Source: Chara braunii
Lineage: Eukaryota > Streptophyta > Charophyceae > Charales > Characeae
DNA length: 27,298 nucleotides
NCBI GenBank assembly: GCA_003427395.1
Contig: BFEA01000046.1
Span: 3,071,649-3,098,946, forward strand
Direction of reading: 5' to 3'
Positions 18,588-27,200 of this stretch are shown here, piece after piece (within the stretch, counting starts at the first letter, position 1; every line of letters begins with the position of its first letter). The notes under the pieces were generated by a model. The model was given only the letters and a program-made list of their open reading frames with translations. It ran no database searches and was not told where the DNA came from. Position numbers and translations under genes: made by a program.

Positions 18588-19109
18588 ATGGCAACGGAGG
18601 AGGAGACAGATAACTGTAAGAGTGAAGGAGAACAAGGCTTAGGAGGCAGTGCCGCACAAAGCGAAGGGGGGCAGAAGGACAGAGAATCGATAAATCCGGA
18701 TGGTACCAAAGGGAACCGGAAGGAAATCTCCACAGGAGAAAGCTCGGGGAAAGTCGGGGGAAGCAGGCAAGGGACTCAGAAGACGAAGGAGGGCAGAAAT
18801 AAGGATAGGACAAACCCCCGAAACTCGGAAAGAGCCATGTCTAAGAAAGTAAGGGTCACGGATGCGAGGCGCTAACTAGCCGAGATAGAAAAGAGGACCA
18901 CGAAATACAAGGCAAGATTGATTGAGGAAATGATGACTGGGAACGAAGAAGGCCCTCTGCAGAAGAAACCCCGGGATGAACGGAAAGCCAACCGAGGTGG
19001 ACTGGACAAGGGGATAAAGGTAGTGACCGTGGGGGAACGCCGGGCAAGAGAAGGAAATAGAGAGAGAACTCTCCGGGGATGGAAGCAAAAAAGGCTACGA
19101 CTCCGCTAA
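18588..19109 (+). pseudogene. Charged N-terminal extension of gag, frame-shifted from the body
   Basis: The frame starts at ATG 18588 in a good context (caaaATGG), gives MATEEETDNCKSEGEQ, has a TAA at 18873, and continues through ARLIEEMMTGNEEG to TGA at about 19107. It is rich in Glu, Lys, Arg, Ser and Gly and looks disordered, a composition seen at gag N-termini. The gag body is in a different frame beginning at 19079, so an indel near 19079-19109 has probably separated the two. It could instead be a small independent upstream frame. Confidence 0.45.
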
Positions 19110-20710
19110 CAATGGATAGTAGGGCTAGCTGCCTGCCGACCACGCCAGCAGTAACACGAGGATGCGAAGGACGTTGGAGCCTTAGGAAAAGAGTGTTGGG
19201 ATGGTTTAACCCGGAAGGAACTATGAAAACCAGGGAGGGACAGAAGACCGGCAAGGAAGGTCCGGATAACAGTATGGCAGGCGAGGCCAGCAGCTCCAAG
19301 GGCAGCCTTAAGAAGATAGTGTCGTCCCTCGCGCGAGCACTAAACAAAAATCAAGGCTACCTAGCGGATGCTAAGAAAAAGTTGACGTTTGATGGGGCGA
19401 ACATCACGGAATTCCTGATACATTACGAGAATCTGGCTGCGTTGTTGAAATGGACCGAAGAAGAGAAGATGGACCACCTGGGGCATTATGTGTCTTTGAC
19501 CCTACGACGGGACATAATGATCATTGTGGCCGCGAGCCGGTCTTGGAAAGAAACCCGAGATGTGATGATGAGAAAATATCTGGCAGCAGAGAAGATGGCA
19601 ACGGAGGCCGATTTAGCGGCAGTCCAGAGGAATAACTTCACAACGTACAATGACTTCCTACGGGAGTTTACTTTGGTAGCACTGAGAATCCCCGGGGTCA
19701 CGGACCGAATAATGAGTAAGTACTTCCTCAGACAGTTCTCCGAATTCGACAAGGACAAGACTCTGTCGGCTTACGAACAGACGAGCAAATTTGTAAACAC
19801 TAGGGACGTTGATTTCAGTACGGTAACGGATCTGGCCGAAAAGACGGTAGTGACAGAGACATTGGCCTTGCTTAAGGAAGGGGAGGTCATAGATCTGACT
19901 GGTAGAACAGGCGACAGGGTAAAGAAGGGGATTGAAAGTCTACATGAACGGGTGCACGGGGTCGACAACAAAATTGAAAGAATGGAGGGCGCGCTACTGG
20001 TTATGCAGGCGCAAGTATCCCGACCCGCCCTCCCTCCCCAGGAAGCTGTGGTTCCGCCAGGAGTAGCCAACCGGGGATTTGGACGGAGAGATCCTGCTAA
20101 CGAGCAATGCAAGTACTGTACCGCGATGGGACATTATGTGCGCGCATGTTCAAAGCTCAACCATGATATCCTAAAAAGGAGATGCAGCAGGTCATTAAAG
20201 GGAAAGATATTCGGACCGCAGAGAGAGCGGGTGAATTGGAACTCACCAGGAGGAATGCGACGAGCCGTTATCATGCTCAATGGGTTAGAGATAGCGGCCG
20301 TAGAAGCTGAGCCGGTGGTCGATATCGTTTGGGATCAACTGCGGGGCCGCGGGTCGCAAGTCAACTTTATCTTGGAAAACGACGAAAGTGATAGGGTGAA
20401 CTCAACCACTCGACTAGGAACGGCTGGGAGAAGGATTAACCGTGACACCATTATGGAGGAGGTCGCCGGAAGTTCCGAACCCCAGGCAGAACCTGAGGCC
20501 GCGGAACCAGAGAAAGTCTATGGGAAGCCTAGGGAAGAGGAGCCTGCGGACAAAGTTACCGCCGCTAAGAAAAAGTTTCGGTATCAAATCTCGATCTTGA
20601 CCTTGCCTGAGCTCGACGACACCATTAGCAAGTTACTAGGGACCATGGTGTCAGTGTCTTTTCAGACCATGGTGCAAGCTAGCCCTGGGTTGCTCAAAAG
20701 GCTTAGATAA
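19079..20710 (+). CDS. gag: Gag polyprotein body with CCHC zinc knuckle (543 codons, uninterrupted)
   Basis: Structural polyprotein of the retrotransposon, expected to form virus-like particles in the cytoplasm and package element RNA. Residues about 100-260 match the retrotransposon gag region (KKLTFDGANITEFL, ENLAALLKWTEEEKMDHL, YNDFLREFTLVALRIPGV). A single zinc knuckle C-x2-C-x4-H-x4-C lies at Cys344, Cys347, His352 and Cys357 (CKYCTAMGHYVRAC). A conserved-looking VNWNSPGGMRRAVIMLNGLEI segment follows, then an acidic tail. The first ATG is 19079, but the ancestral start was probably upstream (18588); Met66 at 19274 is another option. It ends at TAA 20708 in the same frame as the protease that follows. 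It is the only domain of the element with no internal stop. Confidence 0.8.
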   Translation: MEAKKATTPLTMDSRASCLPTTPAVTRGCEGRWSLRKRVLGWFNPEGTMKTREGQKTGKEGPDNSMAGEASSSKGSLKKIVSSLARALNKNQGYLADAKKKLTFDGANITEFLIHYENLAALLKWTEEEKMDHLGHYVSLTLRRDIMIIVAASRSWKETRDVMMRKYLAAEKMATEADLAAVQRNNFTTYNDFLREFTLVALRIPGVTDRIMSKYFLRQFSEFDKDKTLSAYEQTSKFVNTRDVDFSTVTDLAEKTVVTETLALLKEGEVIDLTGRTGDRVKKGIESLHERVHGVDNKIERMEGALLVMQAQVSRPALPPQEAVVPPGVANRGFGRRDPANEQCKYCTAMGHYVRACSKLNHDILKRRCSRSLKGKIFGPQRERVNWNSPGGMRRAVIMLNGLEIAAVEAEPVVDIVWDQLRGRGSQVNFILENDESDRVNSTTRLGTAGRRINRDTIMEEVAGSSEPQAEPEAAEPEKVYGKPREEEPADKVTAAKKKFRYQISILTLPELDDTISKLLGTMVSVSFQTMVQASPGLLKRLR

Positions 20711-21727
20711 CTATTGACTCGGCAGCGAGTAGAATTAGGCGAGAACCCCGAATTACCAAAAGGGGAGAGGGTGGAGGAAGCTCCACAAGAAGTGGCTAAC
20801 CTTCAGAGTAGCCACGGGGACTTGGAGGATCTCGAAAAAACCTTTGCAGACATTCGTTTGAGCTTGCCCGACCGAGAGGGCGGCGAAGTCATGAGATTAC
20901 CACCCAGGACAAAGCTTAGCTTTCATACACTGTCCGTAGGGAAACTGAAAATCCAGATCGGGACTCATCATACTGACGCGTTAGTAGACGGGGGAGGAGA
21001 AATCACTCTCATAAGACGAGATTTCGCAACGATCACGGGATGTACGGTAAACAAGGAAGTAACAGAGAGCATCCGGGGAGCAGGTGGGGAAATCCCGTTT
21101 GCTGGGTGCTTCACGAAGTGTGCTGTGAAGGCAGGAGTCAGGGAATCGATCTGGTCGTTTCAGCGGATGACCGTAATGGAGGAAATGGACCACGACATAA
21201 TCCTCGGGAGACCGTGGTGCGCGAACGTGGAGATGATAGGCATGCACTTGCACAATGGCTCATACATGGTAGACATAGAGGGCCCTGTGACCGGCCGGGG
21301 AGAGCTCCTCCGACTCCTTGGAACGGGAGGAGACCCCCCGAAGGGAAAATTGGCAACATGGTCGCCGTCGTTCGAGGATAGCACGCGAAAAGGGGCTTTC
21401 GCACGGATGAAGGGTATGAGAGAAAGGGTAGAAATCATGATGGAGGAAGCATTCAACAAGAAGGAGTGGATCAAGATGGGCCTGCCCTAGAAGAAGAGGA
21501 GGCAGGAGGACGAAGTCCTAGGTTTTATGGTAGTGGAAAAGGAGTCAGAGGTCGAACTTAGTGCTAGCCTGCCCAAACGGAAAGAAGTACTCATAGACGT
21601 GCCAGAAATCACACTCGAGATCCCCGATCTATTACAACTCATCAAGGCCCTCAGATACCACAAGGTAGGAGTGGATTCGGCAGTCTGGCCAAGTTCGAAA
21701 GAGAGGTGCAAAAGGGATATTGCCTGA
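20711..21727 (+). pseudogene. Retropepsin-like aspartic protease, degraded
   Basis: It continues the gag frame directly after TAA 20708. The codon after the stop is CTA, then TTG (20714); there is no ATG at the junction. The active-site region reads DALVDGGGEITLI with the Asp at codon 92 counted from 20714. The usual D-[ST]-G-A is D-G-G-G here, so the Ser/Thr next to the catalytic Asp is lost. The second signature, IILGRPW, lies around codon 163-168, as in Ty3-type proteases. A TAG at 21488 interrupts the frame, which resumes with a charged linker (VEKESEVELSASLPKRKEVL) until TGA 21725. It processes Gag-Pol in active elements; here it is unlikely to work. Confidence 0.75.
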
Positions 21728-22217
21728 ATGGGAAACTAGTTAGTATTCAACCACGAGTCGTAGAGGCGACGAGGACGATTCCGACAGTTCATTTTTTAGG
21801 AGAAAGATCCCGGAAGGAAGTGTTCGAAAGTACAAGCTGGTAGAGAAGAAAGCAAAACCGGTCTCGATCCTGCTAGAGACATCAAAGGAAGAGGCTATGG
21901 AGAAGGAGGAAGAGGTCCTTTGAGTGATCCGAGAAAGAAGGGCGACAGAGGAACATCGGATACCAGATGAGGTAGCTGAGACAATGAAGATAGGGATAGA
22001 CGGGTTCTTAACGGAAGCAGAAACCCGCCTGATCAAAAGGACCTGCCAGGAGTTTCACCTGGGATTTGCCTTTAGTGATCACTAGAAGGGACGACTGGAT
22101 GCGAAGTTGATCCCTCCGGTCAGAATCCACACGGTAGAACATGAGTGTTTGAATGACAAGGGGTCATCCTATGAATTTGGGATAGCAGGAGAAGTAATAG
22201 ACCTCCTCTGAGCAAAG
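21728..22217 (+). pseudogene. Protease-RT linker and RT N-terminus, degraded
   Basis: The reading frame changes somewhere between 21727 and 21921. From about 21750 the new frame reads through to the RT, with stops at 21921 (TGA), 22083 (TAG) and 22209 (TGA). Recognisable pieces are IGIDGFLTEAE, CQEFHLGFAFSDH, RIHTVEHEC and AGEVIDLL just before the third stop. The last is the usual helix preceding the SPYANRWFV start of RT. Confidence 0.65.
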
Positions 22218-23117
22218 ATGGACTCCTTCGTTGCGGAGCCTACGGCATCGCCATACGCAAATCGGTGGTTCGTCTTTCGGAAGCCTAACAAGACACTAAG
22301 GTGGATTCAGGACCTGCAGAAGTTGAATGCGGTAACCATCCGGGATGCTAACTCGCTACCTCAGGCTGACTTATTAGCAGAATCGCACGCCGGTCGGAGC
22401 ATTTACTCCCTGATAGATCTGTACTCAGGGTACGACCAGCTTCCATTGGATGTTCGGGACAGACCATACACCGCTATGCACACCCCCGTAGGCCAACTAC
22501 AGATGCAAGTGACCCCTATGGGATTCACAAACGCGGTGGCTGAAGCGCAATGCAGGATGCTCGCCGTGGCCGGGGACATGTTCCCAAAAAAATGTGAGCC
22601 TTACATCGATGACAATCCGATCAAAGGCGCGCAGGAGAAGGACGAGACGGAAGTCCAGCCAGGGATCCGACGTTTTGTGTGGGACCACCTGCAGGACATC
22701 AAGGACTTACTCCGTCGGTTCCTAGTATACAACATTACGGCTAGTGGACCAAAGAGTATCCTAGTAGTACCAGAGATAACTATACTAGGATTTCGTTGCG
22801 GTGCTTACGGCAGGAAGCCGGGTCCGGCAAAAACCGACAAGATATCACAGTGGCCGACACCACTGCGCACGACGACGGAGGTAAGGGCATTCCTAGGCGT
22901 AGTCGGCTTTTGGAGGATCTTCATTAAGAACTTTGTCAAGATTGCTGAGCCTATCTGGGCTATGATCAGGGAAGACGGAACCATGAATTGGATGGAGGAG
23001 CGAGAAGGAGCTGTCCAAAGGCTCAAGGACATATTGACATCTGAGACAGTCGCCCTGTCCGCGCCTTGTTTTAATGACGAAGTGGGACGACCCTTCATCC
23101 CAGAGACGGATGGATGA
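22218..23117 (+). pseudogene. pol: Ty3/Gypsy reverse transcriptase with connection and start of RNase H
   Basis: RNA-dependent DNA polymerase. Residues from Met 22218: SPYANRWFVF (11-20), RWIQDLQKLNAVT (28-40), motif A YSLIDLYSGYD with catalytic Asp67, motif B TPMGFTNAVAEAQ (99-111), motif C YIDD at 129-132 with both catalytic Asp present, then NPIKG. The thumb/connection follows with FLGVVGFWRIFI (225-236). The RNase H catalytic Asp is at ETDG (Asp298), just before TGA 23115. All RT catalytic residues survive. The start is not genuine; it is only the first Met after a stop at 22209. The YIDDNPIKG variant separates it from common angiosperm Gypsy RTs (usually followed by ILIFS-type sequence). 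Confidence 0.85.
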
Positions 23118-23675
23118 CCTTTGGCCGTAGAAGGTGTATTGATTCAAAGGGATGAGGGAGGAAAAGAAAGGCCATTTAGGTTTGAAAGTAGAACCCTGAA
23201 CTCCACAGAGCGGCGGTACTCACAGTTCAAGAAGGAGGTCCTAGCCGTCTTGCACTATCTTAAGACCTTTCAGGCCTACCTATTTGGGAGGCGGTTCATC
23301 CTCAGGATCGATCCGACGAATGTTGCAGAGGCCTTAAAAAATTACAGGCCTATAGATCCGACGGTTGGGAGATGGGTAGGATTTATCTGGCAGTTTGATT
23401 ATAAGATCGAACGGATTGCGGAAATTAGGAACAAGGCTGATGGGTTGAGCCGGGTCTGCATCACTCCCGAAGGGGTGGAGGATGCGGAGCCCATAGACGC
23501 GTTCCTCGAATACGAAGGAGGAACTCTTGCAGTGAATAACGAAAGGATGAGCGAAGGATGCACATCGGGAGAACTATTGATCCAGACTTTGAAGAAGGGG
23601 GCACCTGCCGTAGTAGCAGAACTTGGAAAAGGACCAGTCACCACTCGAGGACGCAGAGAAGAAAATGACTCATGA
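23118..23675 (+). pseudogene. RNase H domain and linker
   Basis: It is in frame with RT after a single TGA at 23115. It degrades the RNA strand of the hybrid during reverse transcription. Visible motifs: RFESRTLNSTERRYS, the catalytic Glu in FKKEVLAVLHYL, the Asp in RFILRIDPTNV, and NKADGLSRVC, matching the conserved N-x-x-ADaLSR end of Ty3-type RNase H. The remainder is a charged linker towards integrase, ending at TGA 23673. Confidence 0.8.
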
Positions 23676-24305
23676 GGAACGATAGTGGGACCGAAAGAGG
23701 AGCTAATAGCAATGGCGGTCGAGGGAGGCTGGGAAACAGTGATGAGCTTAGCGGAATCTTGGGAAAGGAAAGAGTTGCAATGGGTGGTAAATCAGATGTA
23801 GGAAGGAAAGGATGGGGGCAAGGAAGGAGAGGAGTTTTTCTATGTTCAATCATACGAAGGGCTCTTTCGGGAGATCGGGCTGTTATTGGTAGGAAACAAA
23901 CAACCCGCGGAAGTCAGTATTAAAGCAAGAGAAGAAACCGAAAGGTACGTCCTAAGGGACATGCATTTGTTCCGAAGGGAGGAAGGTGCTATGCCCAGAA
24001 GGGTTGTGTGCGGAAGATCTAGGGAAGTAGATGTTATTCAGGCAATGCACGATGGGTTGGCTGAACGTCATCGGTCGTCCAAAGGAACGCTTGCAAAGAT
24101 GACGCCACTCTATTATTGGCGAGGCATGGTAGGCATGGTCGCCATATACTGCCAGACTTGCCTTATTTGCCAAGAACGAAGCTCGGTGCGGGTCTTCGAG
24201 CCGCTTAGACCAACGCGGGTGCAAGGGCCGGGACATCTGGTCCACCTCGACCTTGCGGTCATGCCTGTATCAAGGGATGAGTACAGGTATATCCTGGATG
24301 CATGA
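23676..24305 (+). pseudogene. Integrase N-terminal zinc domain and start of catalytic core
   Basis: It has the same frame as RNase H. A TAG at 23799 splits off the first 41 codons. Counting from 23886, the HHCC zinc-binding set is His55, His62, Cys92 and Cys95 (MHDGLAERHRSSKGT..CQTCLICQ), with YYWRGM between the pairs as in Ty3 integrases. The first catalytic Asp is in HLDLAVMPVS (Asp122). The frame stops at TGA 24303 directly before DNLSGFVEAV, in the middle of the catalytic fold. Confidence 0.8.
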
Positions 24306-24866
24306 GACAACTTGAGTGGGTTCGTGGAGGCGGTCACCCTCAAGAAAAAGACAGGGAGGAGTGTGGCGGACTGGGTAGAAGACTTGTACTTGAGGCACCC
24401 GTTCGTCAGGAGGTTTATAGCAGACAATGGGACGGAGTTTGTCAACCAAGAAGTATTGGGGATGCTTAAGAGACACTGCGTACCGATCAAACTCATCGAG
24501 CCGTATCACCCTGAGGCCGATACACCTGTGGAAAAGGGGCACCGAACCTTGAAGAACACGATTGCGAAGCTCGCAGCAGACCATCTGGGGAACTGCCCTA
24601 GGTATCTTAAGCAGGCTGTCTTTGCAGAGAATATGACCCCTAAAAGGACAACAGGATGTATCCCGGCAGAGCTTTGGCACGGAAGAGAGATCGACTTTCC
24701 TATGGAAGCCTTGGTACCTATCTGGAATAGGTTAGATGATGATCCGCAAATGACCACTGAAGAGTTAATCGAGGAAAAATGTCAACAGATCCTTAAGAAC
24801 GAGGAGATCATGGAAGACATCGCCAACCGCGTACTAGACAGCAGAATGAGGGACAAAGCAAGGTGA
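24306..24866 (+). pseudogene. Integrase catalytic core, second half
   Basis: It continues in frame after TGA 24303. The second catalytic Asp is in FIADNGTEF (Asp38 counted from 24312) and the Glu in TPVEKGHRTLK (Glu74). This gives 35 residues between them, the DD35E spacing typical of retroviral-type integrases. YHPEAD precedes the Glu, as expected. The frame ends at TGA 24864 (KAR then stop, then YQVKNV). Confidence 0.82.
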
Positions 24867-25163
24867 TACCAGGTTAAGAATGTCAGAAAGGAGCCACTTC
24901 AAGAGGGAGAGATGATATTGCTAAGGAACTCGACACTAGAAAGTACTTGGTCGGGACGGCTGGGAAGAAGGTTCAAAGGTCCCTACCGGGTCGCCAAGCG
25001 GGTGGGACTGAACACCTTCGAACTGGAAGATTTGGATGGAACTGGATTGAAAGGGCCCTTCCCGGGACAACGATTGGTCAGGTTTCTAAGCCGGGACCCA
25101 GTGGAACAATGGCTTCAGGAGGCCGAAGATAAGGAAACTGAGGAGCCACAAGCTAAAGACTGA
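24867..25163 (+). pseudogene. Integrase C-terminal domain, no chromodomain
   Basis: In frame after TGA 24864. An EGEMILLRNSTL strand, then RRFKGPYRVAKRVG and FELEDLDGT, matches the SH3-like C-terminal domain of Ty3 integrases (the GPY/F motif is GPYRV). It ends about 35 residues later with an acidic tail at TGA 25161. No chromodomain follows, so the element is not an obvious chromovirus. Confidence 0.78.
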
Positions 25164-25746
25164 CCATAGCCTTGCCCACACTATGGTTTGTCTCTGACCA
25201 TGTCCATGGGACTGTCATTTTTGGGGGACTGGGGCAATGGCTTGGACTGACTGAGGTTGAAAGGTAGCATGACTTGGGGATTTGCAATATCTGGCTTGTG
25301 CGACGACGGGAAGGGATGTTTAGGGCAGTGTACCATAGTTTTTTATGGAAAAAAAATGAGATCTTCACAAACGACGCTTTTGCATAAGGGAGGGAAATGT
25401 ATAAAAGGGGCATGATGCCAAGGATACTAGGGGCGTTTTTGGGAAAAGGGAGTTGTCTACCGGACTGGGGGAAATGTGTGGATGCGGGGCATATTGCGGG
25501 TGTTGTCTTGTTATACAGGACCTGGGAGAAAAACGAAAAAAAAAAAGGCAAAAAAATGGAACTCGGCAACGAGAACGACAGCAGGGCGATCAACAGGCCT
25601 ACCGGAGGGGAGAAAGCACGACCAAGCCAAGGGAGGAGGGCGGCGAAGAGAAAGTTGTACATAGGACTCATGGGTGGGCCAGTGCTAGGTAGGGGTGGAA
25701 GGAAATGCTTGTGTAGGAAACCCTCACCCCTCCGCGAGGGAGAAGG
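25164..25746. other. Non-coding spacer; possible polypurine tract and TATA motif
   Basis: A G-rich run at 25223-25237 (gggggactggggcaa) is followed by TGG and could be the 3' polypurine tract of the element, with an LTR starting near 25238. TATAAAAGGGG at 25400 would then be an LTR TATA box. No matching 5' copy was found, so both calls are weak. A run of A and tccggtggg-type sequence follows without a convincing gene. Confidence 0.3.
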
Positions 25747-25755
25747 TATATAAAT
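25747..25755 (+). promoter_or_regulatory. TATA box upstream of the 217-codon ORF
   Basis: TATATAAAT lies 70 bp upstream of ATG 25817, which leaves room for initiation near 25778 and a ~40-nt leader. A small inverted repeat (CCCTC..GAGGG, about 25722-25741) precedes it. Confidence 0.45.
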
Positions 25756-25816
25756 CTCGTCTGACAGTGAGTGAGGGAAGGAAAAGGCAGAAGTGGAAGA
25801 ACGAGGCAATGCAGAT

Positions 25817-26470
25817 ATGGGAGATAAGGTTCAGGTCTCTAACGAGGAAGGAGCCAATAGGGGCAAACGACGTGAGACTTGGCATGGGGAAAGCGAGGGG
25901 GGACAGGACATGCGCGACGAACATGAGGAGGATGAGGAGAGATGGGAAAGCCCGCTTGAAGGACGAAGCGGCCACGACAGTTGTGAGGGGTATGGGACGA
26001 GGACAGAGACTCCTTTTACCTACGATCCGAAGAACCTTGCAGGTGGGTATAGCCCCATACAGACAGAAGGCGAGAAGGACGAGGAGGAGGATGTACGAGA
26101 AGTCATAGAAATCAGCAGCGGGGATGAGAAGGATGAGATCTCGAGATCTAGGGAAGAGGGGCGGTCTCCCATGCACCAGCCGGGCGACAGGGCTTTCAGA
26201 TGGGAGGACGAGTTTGGACCAACACCCAGTCATTGGTTTCAACAGTGGACCAATGTGATCAGGCACGAATGGATTGTCAAGACTCGGGAACTCACAAGGG
26301 CAGGGGTGGAAGCCACACCACTGGATTTTTTTAACGAGGCAGAGTTATGGAAAATTGTAAGGATAAGGAGAGAAATTGAGACCTTCGGCCTGGGGGTTAG
26401 ACAGCCGGCTAAGGAACGGGGTGGACCAGGAAACGAGCAAGTTGAGGCAAAGGACAACAATAGGCATTAG
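25817..26470 (+). CDS. Intact acidic ORF of unknown function (217 codons)
   Basis: I do not recognise the family. The ATG at 25817 has G at -3 and +4; the same frame is open back to 25793 without another ATG. The N-terminal ~90 residues are Glu/Arg/Gly-rich and look disordered. Residues 96-100 read VIEIS, followed by SGDEKDE, which resembles a SUMO-interaction motif (hydrophobic core flanked by acidic residues). The C-terminal third looks folded: FRWEDEFGPTPSHWFQQW, TRELTRAGVEATPLDFF and ELWKIVRIRREIETFG. It ends at TAG 26468 with no internal stop, unlike the surrounding coding remnants. It may be a late ORF of the upstream element, or an independent gene. An overlapping Arg-rich frame (25809-26108) is treated as a shadow. 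Confidence 0.45.
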   Translation: MGDKVQVSNEEGANRGKRRETWHGESEGGQDMRDEHEEDEERWESPLEGRSGHDSCEGYGTRTETPFTYDPKNLAGGYSPIQTEGEKDEEEDVREVIEISSGDEKDEISRSREEGRSPMHQPGDRAFRWEDEFGPTPSHWFQQWTNVIRHEWIVKTRELTRAGVEATPLDFFNEAELWKIVRIRREIETFGLGVRQPAKERGGPGNEQVEAKDNNRH

Positions 26471-27038
26471 ATGTTGATTGAGTGTTGGGCAAGAATCGTG
26501 GTTTTATTTCTCAATTGCAAAACATTGGAGCAGAATGTGTAAAGTATAAGTAAGCTTGCAAAGGATGAGTGATGGAAGGGCCAGCTAAGACTGTGTCGTG
26601 ATAAGATTAGAAGATAGCATATTGAGGCTACTTTTGGATGAGCTACCTTCGAAAGTAGGTACACAAGACAAGGACATGGGGCATGGGATGAGACCAGTTG
26701 GGAAGGGTGTATTGTGAAATTTGGATGGAATAAGGATTGTGTTTTTTTAGGAAAGAAATTTTGCGTACGGATTGACGACCAAAGCAAGGCATTGATGTTG
26801 GTCAAGAGAGATTAGGGAACCTATGGGTTAAGGGGCATGAATAACACTCCTTCCCTAGGAGCCTAATCCAACTGAGTCATGAATGAGTCTGAGAATAGTC
26901 GAAACCTGAGTAATCATGAAGAGTGAAAATGGAAGGGGCGCCCCTGTCTTTTGTTATGGATGAACGGACGGGTGGGCTAGTGCTGCTTGGGGTCGCGAGC
27001 CCCAACTCGAGTACTAAACGCTAAGTCGGATGTATGCA
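26471..27038. other. No recognised gene
   Basis: AT-richer sequence with no convincing frame on either strand. It includes a short G/C symmetric element (ggggtcgcgagcccc, about 26989-27003). Confidence 0.45.
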
Positions 27039-27096
27039 TGGATAGTACATTACTGTGAGAAATGGAATGGATAGTACATTACTGTGAGAAATGGAA
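27039..27096. repeat. Perfect 29-bp direct duplication
   Basis: Two identical adjacent copies of the unit starting tggatagtacattactgtg (27039-27067 and 27068-27096), indicating a recent duplication. Confidence 0.9.
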
Positions 27097-27200
27097 AAAA
27101 GAGAACAACACGCAAAAGATGAGATGGTCACCTTCTAACCTCCAAAACAGAAATGAGATCCGTAACCTCGAGGCCCACCCCCTCGGACACTAACATTGAG

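Larger units (their letters stand above)
18588..25163 (+). mobile_element. Ty3/Gypsy LTR retrotransposon internal region, degraded
   Basis: Domains occur in the order gag, protease, reverse transcriptase, RNase H, integrase, which defines Ty3/Gypsy (Metaviridae) rather than Copia. All lie on the + strand in about 6.6 kb. No chromodomain is visible after the integrase C-terminal domain. The element is dead as it stands: one frame change near 19079-19109 and another between about 21727 and 21921, stops separating every domain, and a changed protease active site. From roughly 21750 to 25163 the frame is constant. LTRs, primer-binding site and target-site duplication were not identified by eye, so the outer limits are unknown. 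The upstream tandem family and the downstream ORF at 25817 may belong to the same element. Confidence 0.85.

Noticed and set aside
14728-25163. Alternative genetic code with UGA read as Trp for the whole locus
   Set aside because: UGG is used for nearly all Trp, gag uses no UGA, and pol also contains UAG stops and UGAs at positions likely to have been Arg or Lys. The coincidence is kept as a finding, not as a code claim.
21750-25163. Fungal repeat-induced point mutation as the cause of the stops
   Set aside because: That process (CpA to TpA) would make mainly TAG and TAA from TGG, CAG and CAA and lower the GC content. TGA dominates here and the sequence stays G-rich.
26290-26400. ELWKIVRIRREIETFG of the 217-codon ORF as a fifth relative of the tandem family C-terminus
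   Set aside because: Only a short WxIxxRRE-like resemblance; the surrounding order of landmarks is absent.
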